Positions 41,766 through 50,511 of a stretch of 64,000 nt of DNA are shown here, one piece after another. A program made the position numbers and the translations under genes. The notes beneath the pieces were generated by a model. That model made no database searches. It was given only the letters and a program-made list of their open reading frames with translations, and was not told the origin of the DNA. This DNA is from Marisediminicola sp040546025 (GTDB lineage: Bacteria > Actinomycetota > Actinomycetes > Actinomycetales > Microbacteriaceae), in the NCBI RefSeq assembly GCF_040546025.1, contig NZ_JBEPNA010000003.1, positions 186,001 through 250,000 on the forward strand, written 5' to 3'. Every line of letters begins with the position of its first letter. Positions within the stretch are counted from its first letter, which is position 1.

Positions 41766-43328
41766 ATGACCATCACCGCGCCAGCATCCGCCCCCGCCGC
41801 GTCCGAGGCTGCCGCAGCGCGAACCTACGAGGTCCGCACCTTCGGCTGCCAGATGAACGTGCACGACTCCGAGCGGCTGAGTGGCTCGCTCGAGGCGGCC
41901 GGCTACCTTCCCGCAGCCGGCGCGCAGGCGGATGTCGTGGTCATCAACACCTGCGCCGTGCGGGAGAACGCCGACAACAAGCTCTACGGCAACCTCGGCA
42001 TGCTCGCGTCGGTCAAGCGGGAGCACGAGGGAATGCAGATCGCCGTCGGCGGCTGCCTGGCCCAGAAGGACAAGAACGTCATCCTCGAGAAGGCCCCCTG
42101 GGTCGACGTGGTCTTCGGCACCCACAACATGGGGTCGCTGCCGGCGCTGCTCGAGCGGGCGCGGCACAACGGGGAGGCGCAGCTGGAGATCCTCGAGTCG
42201 CTCGACGTCTTCCCCTCCACCCTGCCGACCAAGCGCGAGTCCACGCACAGCGGCTGGGTGTCGATCTCGGTCGGCTGCAACAACACCTGCACCTTCTGCA
42301 TCGTGCCGGCGCTGCGCGGCAAGGAGAAGGACCGCCGCCCCGGCGACATCCTCGCCGAGCTTGTGGCCATGGTCGAGGACGGCGCCATCGAGGTGACGCT
42401 GCTCGGCCAGAACGTCAACTCCTACGGCGTCGAGTTCGGCGACCGCCAGGCGTTCGGCAAGCTGCTGCGCGCCGCGGGAACCATCGAGGGTCTCGAACGG
42501 GTGCGCTTCACGAGCCCGCACCCCGCCGCCTTCACCGACGACGTCATCGACGCGATGGCCGAGACGGATGTGGTGATGCCGCAGCTTCACATGCCGCTGC
42601 AGTCCGGCTCCGACCGCATTCTCAAGGCCATGCGGCGCAGCTACCGCTCCGAGAAGTTCCTCGGCATTCTCGATCGGGTGCGCGCGAGGATCCCGCTCGC
42701 CGCGATCTCCACTGACATCATCGTCGGGTTCCCCGGCGAGACCGAGGAGGACTTCCAGGAGACCCTCCGCGTGGTGGAGCTCGCCCGATTCGCCTCGGCG
42801 TTCACCTTCCAGTACTCGATCCGTGAGGGAACGCCCGCGGCGACGATGGCCGACCAGATTCCCAAGGCCGTGGTGCAGGAGCGCTACGAGCGCCTGACCG
42901 CGCTGCAGGACCGTATCTCCTGGGAGGAGAACCAGAAGCTTGTCGGCCACACCGTCAACGTTCTGGTCGGGGCCGAGGGTAAGAAAGACGCGAGTACCCA
43001 CCGGCTCTCCGGCCGCGCGGAGGACTCACGCCTCGTGCACTTCGAGGTGCCACCGCACAGCGACATTCCCCGCCCTGGCGATGTCGTCACCGTCGTGGTC
43101 AGCGACGCCAAGCCGTTCCATCTCATCGCCGACAGCTTCGACCACTCGCCGCTCGCGATCCGCCGCACCCGTGCCGGCGACGCGTGGGACCGCGCCGAGG
43201 CCGCTTCCTGTGGCGTGCCGACTCCCGCGGGCTCGGCACCCTCGGCACCGGGCCGCGTCTCGCTCGGACTGCCGACCCTGCGCATTTCGACGGCGCCGAT
43301 CTACGACCCGTCCGATGGCGAACGCTGA
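41766..43328 (+). CDS. miaB: tRNA-2-methylthio-N6-isopentenyladenosine synthase MiaB
   Basis: A 520-residue radical-SAM methylthiotransferase acting on A37 of tRNA. The N-terminal MTTase domain has its cluster cysteines in TFGCQMN, INTCAVRENA and GGCLAQK. The radical-SAM CxxxCxxC lies in GCNNTCTFCIVP, and a TRAM domain follows (VGHTVNVLVGAEGKK onward). The last 60 residues are an extra Ala/Pro/Arg-rich tail not needed for the fold. TAAGCT at 41751-41756 may be a -10. Paired with miaA, which makes its substrate. Confidence 0.95.
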   Translation: MTITAPASAPAASEAAAARTYEVRTFGCQMNVHDSERLSGSLEAAGYLPAAGAQADVVVINTCAVRENADNKLYGNLGMLASVKREHEGMQIAVGGCLAQKDKNVILEKAPWVDVVFGTHNMGSLPALLERARHNGEAQLEILESLDVFPSTLPTKRESTHSGWVSISVGCNNTCTFCIVPALRGKEKDRRPGDILAELVAMVEDGAIEVTLLGQNVNSYGVEFGDRQAFGKLLRAAGTIEGLERVRFTSPHPAAFTDDVIDAMAETDVVMPQLHMPLQSGSDRILKAMRRSYRSEKFLGILDRVRARIPLAAISTDIIVGFPGETEEDFQETLRVVELARFASAFTFQYSIREGTPAATMADQIPKAVVQERYERLTALQDRISWEENQKLVGHTVNVLVGAEGKKDASTHRLSGRAEDSRLVHFEVPPHSDIPRPGDVVTVVVSDAKPFHLIADSFDHSPLAIRRTRAGDAWDRAEAASCGVPTPAGSAPSAPGRVSLGLPTLRISTAPIYDPSDGER

Positions 43329-43348
43329 TCGACTATCGACCAGAGCCC

Positions 43349-44311
43349 GTGTTGATCGCCGTCGTCGGCGCTACCGGCACCGGCAAGTCAGGGCTCTCCC
43401 TCGACATCGCGGCGCGGCTCGCGGACGCCGGACGTGCGGCCGAGATCGTGAACGCGGATGCCTCGCAGCTGTACCGAGGCATGGACATCGGCACGGCGAA
43501 GTTGCCGGTTACCGACCGGCGCGGCATCCGGCACCACCTGCTCGACATGCTCGACGTCACCGACGAGGCGAGTGTCGCGGACTACCAGCGCGCGGCCCGC
43601 ACGGCCATCGACGAGATCCGCCAGCGCGGCGCCGTGCCAATCCTTGTCGGCGGATCCGGCCTGTACGTGTCGTCGGTCATCTACGACTTCCAGTTTCCCG
43701 GCACCGATCCGGTCGTCCGCGCCCGGCTCGAGGCCGAGCTGCTCGAGGCCGGCCCCGGCACGCTTGCCCGCCGCCTCGCGGAGCTCGACCCGCAGGCCGC
43801 GGCGGCGATCGGCCCACACAACGGCCGGCGCATCGTGCGTGCCCTCGAGGTGATCGAGATGACGGGGGAGCCCTTCGGGTCTGGCTTGCCGGACGAGTCC
43901 GCCTACTGGACACCGACCACAGTGCTCGGACTGCAGGTTCCGCGCGCCGAGCTCGTCGAGCGGCTCGATGAGCGGGTGCGGATGATGTGGAGCGGCGGTC
44001 TCCTCGCCGAGGTCGAGGCACTGATGGGCCAGGGCCTCGAGCGCGGGGTCACCGCCAGCCGCGCGATCGGCTACTCGCAGGCCATCGCCCAACTGCACGG
44101 CACGATCGGGCAGGCCGAGGCGATCGAGCAGACCCAGGCGCTCACCCGCCGCTACGCACGCCGCCAGGTCGGCTGGTTCCGACGGTACCCGGGCACGACT
44201 TGGTTCGCCGGCGGCGCCGCGGAGGGCGTCGCTGCCGAGGGGGAGCAGGTCAGCGCCGCCGCGATCGACCGCGTTCTGGCCGCCGCCGATCTGGCTACCA
44301 TTGACGAGTGA
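43349..44311 (+). CDS. miaA: tRNA dimethylallyltransferase MiaA
   Basis: A 320-residue enzyme adding the isopentenyl group to A37. The P-loop GATGTGKS is at residues 8-15; NADASQLYRGMDIGTAK, HHLLDMLDV and VGGSGLYV are family motifs. The frame is open far upstream inside miaB without an ATG; GTG 43349 gives the expected N-terminus, while a CTG at 43325 overlapping the miaB stop is a less likely alternative. The start is therefore uncertain by a few residues. Confidence 0.92.
   Translation: MLIAVVGATGTGKSGLSLDIAARLADAGRAAEIVNADASQLYRGMDIGTAKLPVTDRRGIRHHLLDMLDVTDEASVADYQRAARTAIDEIRQRGAVPILVGGSGLYVSSVIYDFQFPGTDPVVRARLEAELLEAGPGTLARRLAELDPQAAAAIGPHNGRRIVRALEVIEMTGEPFGSGLPDESAYWTPTTVLGLQVPRAELVERLDERVRMMWSGGLLAEVEALMGQGLERGVTASRAIGYSQAIAQLHGTIGQAEAIEQTQALTRRYARRQVGWFRRYPGTTWFAGGAAEGVAAEGEQVSAAAIDRVLAAADLATIDE
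44296..44301 (+). promoter_or_regulatory. -10 element (TACCAT) before dapF
   Basis: TACCAT lies 6 nt before the dapF GTG, inside the end of miaA. It could give dapF its own leaderless transcript in addition to operon read-through. Confidence 0.35.
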
Positions 44312-45186
44312 GTATCACCCTGCACTTCACCAAGGGCCACGGCACGGGCAACGACTTCGTGCTGTTCGCTGACCCCGACGGACAGATCGACCTGAGCCAG
44401 GCGCAACTGGCCGCCCTCGCCGACCGGCACTTCGGCGTCGGCGGCGACGGCGTCATCCGCGCCGTGCGCTCGAGGAGCCTGCCGGAGGGAGCCGCCGCCC
44501 TCGCGGAGGACGACGCCGCGGAATGGTTCATGGACTACCACAACGCCGACGGGTCACCGTCGGAGATGTGCGGCAACGGCATCCGCGTGTTCGCCCGCTA
44601 CCTCGTCGACAACGGCCTGGCCGAGCTCGGCCCGGGCGAGACGATGGTCATCGGCACCCGCGGCGGCGTGCGCGACGTGCAGGGCAACCGCAGCGGGTAC
44701 CAGGTCGACCTCGGTCGCTGGTCGCTCGACGGCAGTGAGCCCCTCGTGCGCGCCAAGAACCTCCAGGTCGCCCGCCCCGGCCTCGGCATCAACGTCGGAA
44801 ACCCGCACGTGGTCGTCGCCCTCGCCAGCGAGGAGGAGCTCGACAGCGCCGACCTGTCGTTCATCCCGATCCTCGACCCGGAGGCGCCGGAGGGCGCGAA
44901 CGTCGAGTTCGTTGTTCCGATGGACCCGCTCGTCACCGATGGAGTCGGCCACATCCGCATGCGGGTGCACGAGCGCGGCAGCGGCGAGACGCTCTCCTGC
45001 GGCACCGGGGCGGCAGCGGCGGCGCTGGCCACCCGTTACTGGGCGGGTGCCGGCGCACCGAACCAGTGGAGGGTCGAGGTTCCCGGAGGCACGCTCGGCG
45101 TGCGGATGTTCGCGACGGAGGACGGCGAGCATGTGGCGCTGAGCGGTCCAGCAGAGCTCGTCTTCGAGGGCGACCTCAGCCTGTAG
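44308..45186 (+). CDS. dapF: diaminopimelate epimerase
   Basis: A 292-residue pyridoxal-independent epimerase converting LL- to meso-diaminopimelate. The two catalytic cysteines are Cys88 (MCGNGIRVF) and Cys231 (SCGTGAAAA). The GTG start overlaps the miaA stop. Together with dapA and dapB it supplies the cell-wall cross-linking diamino acid or its lysine derivative. Confidence 0.95.
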   Translation: MSITLHFTKGHGTGNDFVLFADPDGQIDLSQAQLAALADRHFGVGGDGVIRAVRSRSLPEGAAALAEDDAAEWFMDYHNADGSPSEMCGNGIRVFARYLVDNGLAELGPGETMVIGTRGGVRDVQGNRSGYQVDLGRWSLDGSEPLVRAKNLQVARPGLGINVGNPHVVVALASEEELDSADLSFIPILDPEAPEGANVEFVVPMDPLVTDGVGHIRMRVHERGSGETLSCGTGAAAAALATRYWAGAGAPNQWRVEVPGGTLGVRMFATEDGEHVALSGPAELVFEGDLSL

Positions 45187-45203
45187 CGCTGATCGGGCTG
45201 ACG

Positions 45204-45812
45204 CTAGCGGCGCCGCACCCGCAGCACCCGATAGCCCTTGCTGGTGGACGAGCGGATGACCGAGCAATCCTCCGGCAGTGAGCCCTCGAGCCAGCGATGC
45301 AGCGAGTCGGAGCCGAGATTGCGCTGCACGACGAGCCAGGCGTCGGCAGCGCGCTCGAGCCGCGGCAGCCAGCGCTCGAGTAAGCCGTGAAGCTCGTTCT
45401 TGCCGACTCGGATCGGGGGATTCGACCAGATTGTCATGAAGGCGATGTCGGCGGGAACATCGTCGGGCAGGCAGGCGTTGACGTTGGTCAGGCCCAGTTT
45501 GGCGGCATTGCGACGCACCAGATCGAGAGCACGCTCGTTGACATCGATGGCCCACACGGTGGCGTTCGGCGACTCGAGCGCGAGGGTGAGTGCAATCGGC
45601 CCCCAGCCGCAGCCGAGATCGAGCAGGTTACCCCCGGGGGGCGGCTTCGGGATGCTCGCGAGCAGCACCTGGGTGCCGGCGTCGATGCGCTCGGGGCTGA
45701 AGATGCCACCGGCGGTGGTCAGCTCGACCTCGCGGCCAGCGAGAGTCACCGAGAACGGCCGAAGCTTGAGCTCACTCTCGGGCTTCGCTGAGAAGTAGTG
45801 CTCGCTTGTCAT
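45204..45812 (-). CDS. class I SAM-dependent methyltransferase (RsmC/small-subunit MTase-like)
   Basis: A 202-residue methyltransferase of the MTS/RsmC-like group. The SAM-binding motif is LLDLGCGWGPIALTLAL; the catalytic motif NPP is in WSNPPIRVGK, typical of enzymes methylating exocyclic amines of guanine or adenine in RNA. It covers only the catalytic half of E. coli RsmC, as is common in actinobacteria. Divergent from hflX; likely leaderless. Confidence 0.9.
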   Translation of the reverse strand: MTSEHYFSAKPESELKLRPFSVTLAGREVELTTAGGIFSPERIDAGTQVLLASIPKPPPGGNLLDLGCGWGPIALTLALESPNATVWAIDVNERALDLVRRNAAKLGLTNVNACLPDDVPADIAFMTIWSNPPIRVGKNELHGLLERWLPRLERAADAWLVVQRNLGSDSLHRWLEGSLPEDCSVIRSSTSKGYRVLRVRRR

Positions 45813-45819
45813 CTAACAG

Positions 45820-45825
45820 AACCTA
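45820..45825 (-). promoter_or_regulatory. -10 element (TAGGTT on minus strand) of the methyltransferase gene
   Basis: The hexamer ends 7 nt before the ATG at 45812. Confidence 0.4.
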
Positions 45826-45841
45826 CCCAAAGAGGAGAGGC

Positions 45842-45847
45842 TAGGGT
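45842..45847 (+). promoter_or_regulatory. -10 element (TAGGGT) of hflX
   Basis: TAGGGT lies 7 nt before the hflX ATG; the purine-rich AGAGGAGAGG further up would fall outside such a transcript. Confidence 0.4.
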
Positions 45848-45854
45848 TAACCCA

Positions 45855-47390
45855 ATGATTGAAACAGATTCCACCCAGCACGGCGAAGACGACGACGTCA
45901 TCGACAGAGTGCTGTCGAACTCATCGGCGAAGCCAGCGGGCTACACCATCTTCACGCCACAGGGCGCACAGGCCCTCCAGCCGCGCACCTTCGACGAGAA
46001 CCGCGAGAACACGCACGACGGCGACCAGTCCGAGCGTGAGGACCGCCAGGCGCTGCGGCGGGTAGCCGGGCTCTCCACCGAGCTCGAAGACGTCACCGAG
46101 GTCGAGTACCGCCAGCTGCGCATCGAACGCGTCGTGCTCATCGGCATCTACGGCCAGGGCAACGTCGTCGAGGCCGAGAACTCCATGCGCGAGCTGTTCG
46201 CGCTCGCCGAGACCGCCGGCGCCGTGGTCCTGGACGGGCTGCTCCAGCGCCGTCCGAACCCCGACCCCAGCACCTACTTCGGCAAGGGCAAGGCCGAGGA
46301 ACTGCGCGGCGTCGTCGCGGCGACCGGCGCCGACACCGTGATAGTCGACGGCGAGCTCGCCCCGAGCCAGCGGCGCGCGCTCGAGGACATCGTCAAGGTC
46401 AAGGTCATCGACCGCACCGCGGTCATCCTCGACATCTTCAGCCAGCACGCCAAGAGCCGCGAGGGCAAGGCCCAGGTCGAACTCGCCCAGCTCGAGTACC
46501 TGCTCCCACGCTTGCGCGGGTGGGGTGAGTCGATGTCCCGCCAAGCCGGTGGCCAGGTAGGCGCCGGCAATGGCATGGGCTCGAGAGGCCCGGGTGAGAC
46601 CAAGATCGAACTCGACCGCCGCCGCATCCACACCCGCATGTCCCGGCTGCGCAAGCAGATCGAGGGCTTCAAGCCGTCGCGTGAGGCGAAGCGGGCCAAC
46701 CGCGTGCGCAACTCGGTGCCGTCCGTCGCGATTGCCGGTTACACCAACGCGGGCAAGTCGTCGCTGCTCAACCGAATCACCCGAGCGGGAGCGCTCGTCG
46801 AGAACGCCCTCTTCGCAACCCTCGACACCGCCGTGCGCAAGAACGAGACCCCCGACGGCCGCGCCTACACGCTCACCGACACCGTGGGGTTCGTGCGCAA
46901 CCTTCCCCATCAGCTTGTCGAGGCATTCCGGTCCACCCTTGAGGAGGTCGCGGATGCCGATGTCATCGTCCACGTCGTCGACGGCTCCCACCCCGACCCC
47001 GCCAGCCAGCTCACGACGGTGCGCGACGTGATCGGCGAGGTCGACGCGCGCCACCTTCCCGAGATCGTGGTGTTCAACAAGTCCGACCTCATCGACGAGG
47101 ACCAGCGTCTCGTGCTGCGGGGCCTCGAACCGAGCGCAATTTTCGCCTCGGCGCGCAGCGGCGAGGGCGTCGACGAGATCCTGACGCGTATTTCGGAGCT
47201 GCTGCCCGTTCCGCAGATTGAGCTCGACCTGCTCATCCCGTTCAGCCGCGGCGACGTCGTCACCCGGCTGCATGACCACGCGCGCGTGCTTGACACTCGC
47301 TACGACGAGAACGGCACCCGTATGCACGTGCTCGTCGACGAGGAGCTGCAGGCGGCCGTCGCCGAGTTCGTGCTGGCCCCGGCCATCTGA
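45855..47390 (+). CDS. hflX: GTPase HflX
   Basis: A 511-residue ribosome-associated GTPase that splits stalled or hibernating ribosomes. The N-terminal HflX domain includes GLLQRRPNPDPSTYFGKGKA and the glycine-rich QAGGQVGAGNGMGSRGPGE. The G domain has G1 GYTNAGKSS (295-303), G3 DTVGF and G4 NKSD. An N-terminal extension of about 75 charged residues is present, as in other Microbacteriaceae. ATG 45855 lacks a well-spaced ribosome binding site, which fits leaderless expression. Confidence 0.95.
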   Translation: MIETDSTQHGEDDDVIDRVLSNSSAKPAGYTIFTPQGAQALQPRTFDENRENTHDGDQSEREDRQALRRVAGLSTELEDVTEVEYRQLRIERVVLIGIYGQGNVVEAENSMRELFALAETAGAVVLDGLLQRRPNPDPSTYFGKGKAEELRGVVAATGADTVIVDGELAPSQRRALEDIVKVKVIDRTAVILDIFSQHAKSREGKAQVELAQLEYLLPRLRGWGESMSRQAGGQVGAGNGMGSRGPGETKIELDRRRIHTRMSRLRKQIEGFKPSREAKRANRVRNSVPSVAIAGYTNAGKSSLLNRITRAGALVENALFATLDTAVRKNETPDGRAYTLTDTVGFVRNLPHQLVEAFRSTLEEVADADVIVHVVDGSHPDPASQLTTVRDVIGEVDARHLPEIVVFNKSDLIDEDQRLVLRGLEPSAIFASARSGEGVDEILTRISELLPVPQIELDLLIPFSRGDVVTRLHDHARVLDTRYDENGTRMHVLVDEELQAAVAEFVLAPAI

Positions 47391-47433
47391 GCTCGGCGGA
47401 ACCGCCCCGGACAGCTCGGCCAGTGGGTCGTAG

Positions 47434-48135
47434 CTAGACCGCGCGGAGCACCGCGACGACCTTGCCGAGCACCTCGGCGAAGTCGCCGAGGATCGGCGCG
47501 AACGCGGAGTTGCGCGGGAGCAGCCAGGTGTGCCCGTCGCGCTGCTGAAATACCTTCACGGTGGCCTCGTCGTCGAGCATCGCTGCGACGATGTCGCCAT
47601 TCTCCGCGGTCTTCTGCTGGCGCACGACGATCCAGTCGCCGTCGCAGATCGCCGCGTCGATCATCGAGTCGCCCGCCACCTTCAGCATGAACAGGTCGCC
47701 CTTGCCGACGAGCTGGCGGGGGAGCGGGAAGATCTCGTCGATCTGCTGCTCCGCCGTGATCGGGATGCCGGCCGCGATCCTTCCGACGAGCGGCACCATC
47801 GCCGCGTCGCCGACAGGGGTCGGGCTGTCCGAGACGGTGCCCGACTCTGCGCGGGGGAGGTCGATGAGCACCTCGAGGGCCCGCGGCCGGTTGGGGTCGC
47901 GGCGCAGGTAGCCGCTCAGCTCGAGCTGGTTGAGCTGGTGGGTGACGCTCGAAAGGGAGGAGAGGCCGACGGCGTCGCCGATCTCCCGCATGCTCGGCGG
48001 GTAGCCCCGGGAGGCGACGGATCGCTGGATCGCGTCGAGGATGGCCAGCTGCTTCTCGCTGAGGCTCTTGCGACGGCGGGTTCCCGCGCGCTCAGTCGAC
48101 TCGCTCGCTGGTCTGTCCTGCTGGTTCTCGTCCAC
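47434..48135 (-). CDS. lexA: SOS repressor LexA
   Basis: A 233-residue transcription repressor and latent serine protease. The winged-helix DNA-binding domain covers about residues 24-92 (YPPSMREIGDAVGLSSLSSV). The self-cleavage bond is Ala122-Gly123 in GRIAAGIPI; catalytic Ser157 is in AGDSMIDAAI and Lys194 in ATVKVF. The start GTG 48135 has AGGAG five bases upstream; the frame is open further up but unconserved. Its shared upstream region with the LysM gene carries an SOS box, so it regulates itself. Confidence 0.95.
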   Translation of the reverse strand: MDENQQDRPASESTERAGTRRRKSLSEKQLAILDAIQRSVASRGYPPSMREIGDAVGLSSLSSVTHQLNQLELSGYLRRDPNRPRALEVLIDLPRAESGTVSDSPTPVGDAAMVPLVGRIAAGIPITAEQQIDEIFPLPRQLVGKGDLFMLKVAGDSMIDAAICDGDWIVVRQQKTAENGDIVAAMLDDEATVKVFQQRDGHTWLLPRNSAFAPILGDFAEVLGKVVAVLRAV

Positions 48136-48426
48136 GAATGCTCCTAATTGCGGGGTCGTATCGGCGCCGTCGGGGCCGAGCGAATCACCAATGTCAGTGG
48201 CCGCTGGTTGTGTGTGGTCCAGACAATCGAAACTGTATCCACGATTGAGGCTCCCGCCAAACTTATCTTCGACTGTGTCGCAGAAAATATGGCACGAATA
48301 TTCGAAGATTAACTTGAAAGCAGGTGTAATCGAATGTATGTTCGGAACAGAGCTTCGTATCCGGTACTCCCGGCCGAGTGCCGGATACGAAAGCTCGATC
48401 ACTTTCGTCGACAGAAGGGCAAGGCA
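48136..48426. other. divergent lexA/LysM promoter region
   Basis: 291 bases, visibly more AT-rich than the surroundings, with the SOS box at 48330-48345. That box lies about 195 bp from lexA and 82 bp from the LysM gene. No other feature was recognised. Confidence 0.6.
48330..48345. promoter_or_regulatory. LexA-binding SOS box (lexA/LysM spacer)
   Basis: TCGAATGTATGTTCGG fits the actinobacterial SOS box, with T in place of C at the sixth position and G in place of A at the last. It can serve both divergent genes. Confidence 0.8.
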
Positions 48427-48783
48427 ATGACTTCACACACACTGACGGCACACACCCTGGCTTCACCGGGTCGTTCGCACCTGCGACTCACGCGCCGCGG
48501 GCGCCTCGTGCTGACCACCCTCTCGGCCCTGCCGCTCGTGGTCGCCGCCGGCGCCTTCGCGCTCAACGGTGGAGTGGCGGTCGCGTCGGACTCGGCGTCA
48601 TCGACCACCTTCGAGTACGTGCAGGTGTCGAGCGGTCAGTCCCTCTGGCAACTGGCCGAGTCCATCGCCCCCGGCGCCGACCCGCGCGACGTCGTGTCCG
48701 ACCTGCTGCACTTCAACCAGCTCGGCAGCGCCGATGTGCACCCGGGCCAGCAGCTCGCCCTGCCCGCCAAGTACTCCAACTGA
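48427..48783 (+). CDS. LysM-domain membrane protein, probable SOS-induced division inhibitor
   Basis: A 118-residue protein: a basic N-terminus, one membrane helix (about residues 27-50), then an extracellular LysM domain (about 63-113, YVQVSSGQSLWQLAESIAPG to HPGQQLALP) that should bind peptidoglycan. A gene of this type lies divergent from lexA in many actinobacteria and firmicutes; examples are YneA of Bacillus, DivS of Corynebacterium and ChiZ (Rv2719c) of Mycobacterium, which delay division during DNA damage. The SOS box upstream supports the same role, but function here is inferred. Confidence 0.85.
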   Translation: MTSHTLTAHTLASPGRSHLRLTRRGRLVLTTLSALPLVVAAGAFALNGGVAVASDSASSTTFEYVQVSSGQSLWQLAESIAPGADPRDVVSDLLHFNQLGSADVHPGQQLALPAKYSN

Positions 48784-48790
48784 CCACCCT

Positions 48791-48796
48791 TAAACT
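48791..48796 (+). promoter_or_regulatory. -10 element (TAAACT) of hisC
   Basis: TAAACT lies 6 nt before the GTG start of hisC and only 7 bp after the LysM stop codon. Confidence 0.45.
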
Positions 48797-48802
48797 GGGC
48801 GG

Positions 48803-49894
48803 GTGACTTCGCTCAGTGATCTCCCCATCCGTGACGACCTTCGGGGCCTGACCCCCTACGGTGCTCCCCAGGAGCGCGTGCGCATCGCGCTCAATGTCAA
48901 CGAGAACACGCATCCGATCCCCGAGGCTGTCGCCCGGGATATCGTCATCGCACTGGCCGAGGCCGTGCTCACGGTCAACCGCTATCCCGATCGGGAGTTC
49001 ACGGAGCTGCGTGAGAGCCTTGCCCGCTACCTTGGCCACGGGCTGACGGCCGGGAACGTGTGGGCGGCCAACGGATCGAACGAGGTCCTGCAGCAGATCC
49101 TTCAGGCGTTCGGCGGCCCGGGGCGTAGCCTGCTCGGCTTCCCGCCCACCTACTCGATGCACTCGATCATCGCAGCGGGCACCGGCACCCGGTGGATCGC
49201 CGCCACGCGGGACGAGGGGTTCGAGATTCTCCCCGAGACCGCTGTCCGCGCCATCCGGGACCACCGGCCCGACATCGTGTTCTTCTGCTCCCCGAACAAC
49301 CCGACGGGAACCGCCGTCTCGCTCGAGACCATCGCCGCCGCCTACGACGCGACCGACGGCATCGTCGTGGTCGACGAGGCCTACGCGGAGTTCGCGCCGG
49401 CCGGTTCCCGCACCGCGCTGACCCTGCTCGCCGGCCGTGAGCGGCTCATCGTGTCCCGCACGATGAGCAAGGCGTTCGCGTTCGCCGGAGCCCGAGTCGG
49501 CTACCTCGCCGCCGACCCCGCGGTCGCCGACGCGCTACGACTCGTGCGACTGCCGTACCACCTCTCGGCCCTCACCCAGGCGGCCGCGATTGCCGCGCTC
49601 GCACACTCGAGCGAGATGCTCGCGATGGTCGACGACATCAAGGGGCAGCGCGACCGCCTGCTGGTCGAGCTTCCCGCTCTGGGCTACCACGCCTGGCCGA
49701 GCGCCGCGAACTTCGTGCTCTTCGGCGGAGTGGACGACCCGCACGCTGTCTTCGAGGCGCTCCTCGCCCAGAGCATCATCATCCGCGACATCGGGATCCC
49801 CGGACACCTGCGGGTGACCGCGGGCACCGAGGCCGAGACCACGGCGTTCCTCGACGCCCTCGCCGGGCTCGGGCGCCCGCACCCCGCTCGGTAG
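48803..49894 (+). CDS. hisC: histidinol-phosphate aminotransferase
   Basis: A 363-residue pyridoxal-phosphate aminotransferase of histidine synthesis. PLP-binding Lys223 is in SRTMSKAFAFAGARVGY; SPNNPTGT and VDEAYAEF are conserved. It opens the his cluster hisC-hisB-hisH-hisA. hisD, which often precedes it, is not in the window. Confidence 0.94.
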   Translation: MTSLSDLPIRDDLRGLTPYGAPQERVRIALNVNENTHPIPEAVARDIVIALAEAVLTVNRYPDREFTELRESLARYLGHGLTAGNVWAANGSNEVLQQILQAFGGPGRSLLGFPPTYSMHSIIAAGTGTRWIAATRDEGFEILPETAVRAIRDHRPDIVFFCSPNNPTGTAVSLETIAAAYDATDGIVVVDEAYAEFAPAGSRTALTLLAGRERLIVSRTMSKAFAFAGARVGYLAADPAVADALRLVRLPYHLSALTQAAAIAALAHSSEMLAMVDDIKGQRDRLLVELPALGYHAWPSAANFVLFGGVDDPHAVFEALLAQSIIIRDIGIPGHLRVTAGTEAETTAFLDALAGLGRPHPAR

Positions 49895-49897
49895 GAT
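49892..49897 (+). promoter_or_regulatory. -10 element (TAGGAT) of hisB
   Basis: TAGGAT overlaps the hisC stop codon and lies 6 nt before the hisB ATG, suggesting an internal start. Confidence 0.4.
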
Positions 49898-49903
49898 TGA
49901 CGG

Positions 49904-50509
49904 ATGACCAGCCAGCGCACCGCGCACATTCAGCGCGAGACGAGCGAGTCGAGCATCGACCTCACGCTCAATCTCGACGGGTCGGGAATCACCGACATCA
50001 CAACATCCGTTCCGTTCTTCGACCACATGCTCACGGCGTTTGCGAAGCACTCACTCATCGACTTGACGGTCAAGGCCAAGGGCGACATCGAGATCGACGT
50101 GCACCACACCGTCGAAGACATCGGGATCGTGCTCGGAAAGGCGATCGGCCAGGCGCTCGGCGACAAGGCCGGGATCGCGCGCTTCGGCGACGCCCTCGTG
50201 CCGCTCGACGAGGCGCTGGTCCAGGCGGTCGTCGACGTCTCCGGGCGTCCGTTCCTCGTGCACACCGGCGAGCCGGCGGGCTTCGAGTTCCACCTGATCG
50301 GCGGCCACTTCACCGGGTCGATGGTGCGCCACGTGTTCGAAGCCATCACCTTCCACGCCGCCATCACCGTGCACATCACCGTGATGGGCGGACGCGACCC
50401 CCACCACATCGCCGAGGCCGAGTTCAAGGCCTTCGCTCGTGCCCTCCGCCAGGCGGTCGCGCTCGATCCCCGAGTGCAGGGGATCCCCTCCACCAAGGGG
50501 GCGCTGTAG
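49904..50509 (+). CDS. hisB: imidazoleglycerol-phosphate dehydratase
   Basis: A 201-residue single-function dehydratase of histidine synthesis. Metal-binding motifs DVHHTVEDIG and HHIAEAEFKAFARAL, and the repeat-like FFDHMLTAFAKHS, are intact. The phosphatase half found in enterobacterial HisB is absent, as normal in actinobacteria. Confidence 0.95.
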   Translation: MTSQRTAHIQRETSESSIDLTLNLDGSGITDITTSVPFFDHMLTAFAKHSLIDLTVKAKGDIEIDVHHTVEDIGIVLGKAIGQALGDKAGIARFGDALVPLDEALVQAVVDVSGRPFLVHTGEPAGFEFHLIGGHFTGSMVRHVFEAITFHAAITVHITVMGGRDPHHIAEAEFKAFARALRQAVALDPRVQGIPSTKGAL

Positions 50510-50511
50510 CC

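Noticed and set aside
47391..47433. Terminator between hflX and lexA (GGCGG/CCGCC)
   Set aside because: The stem is at most 4-5 bp with a very short loop and no T tract.
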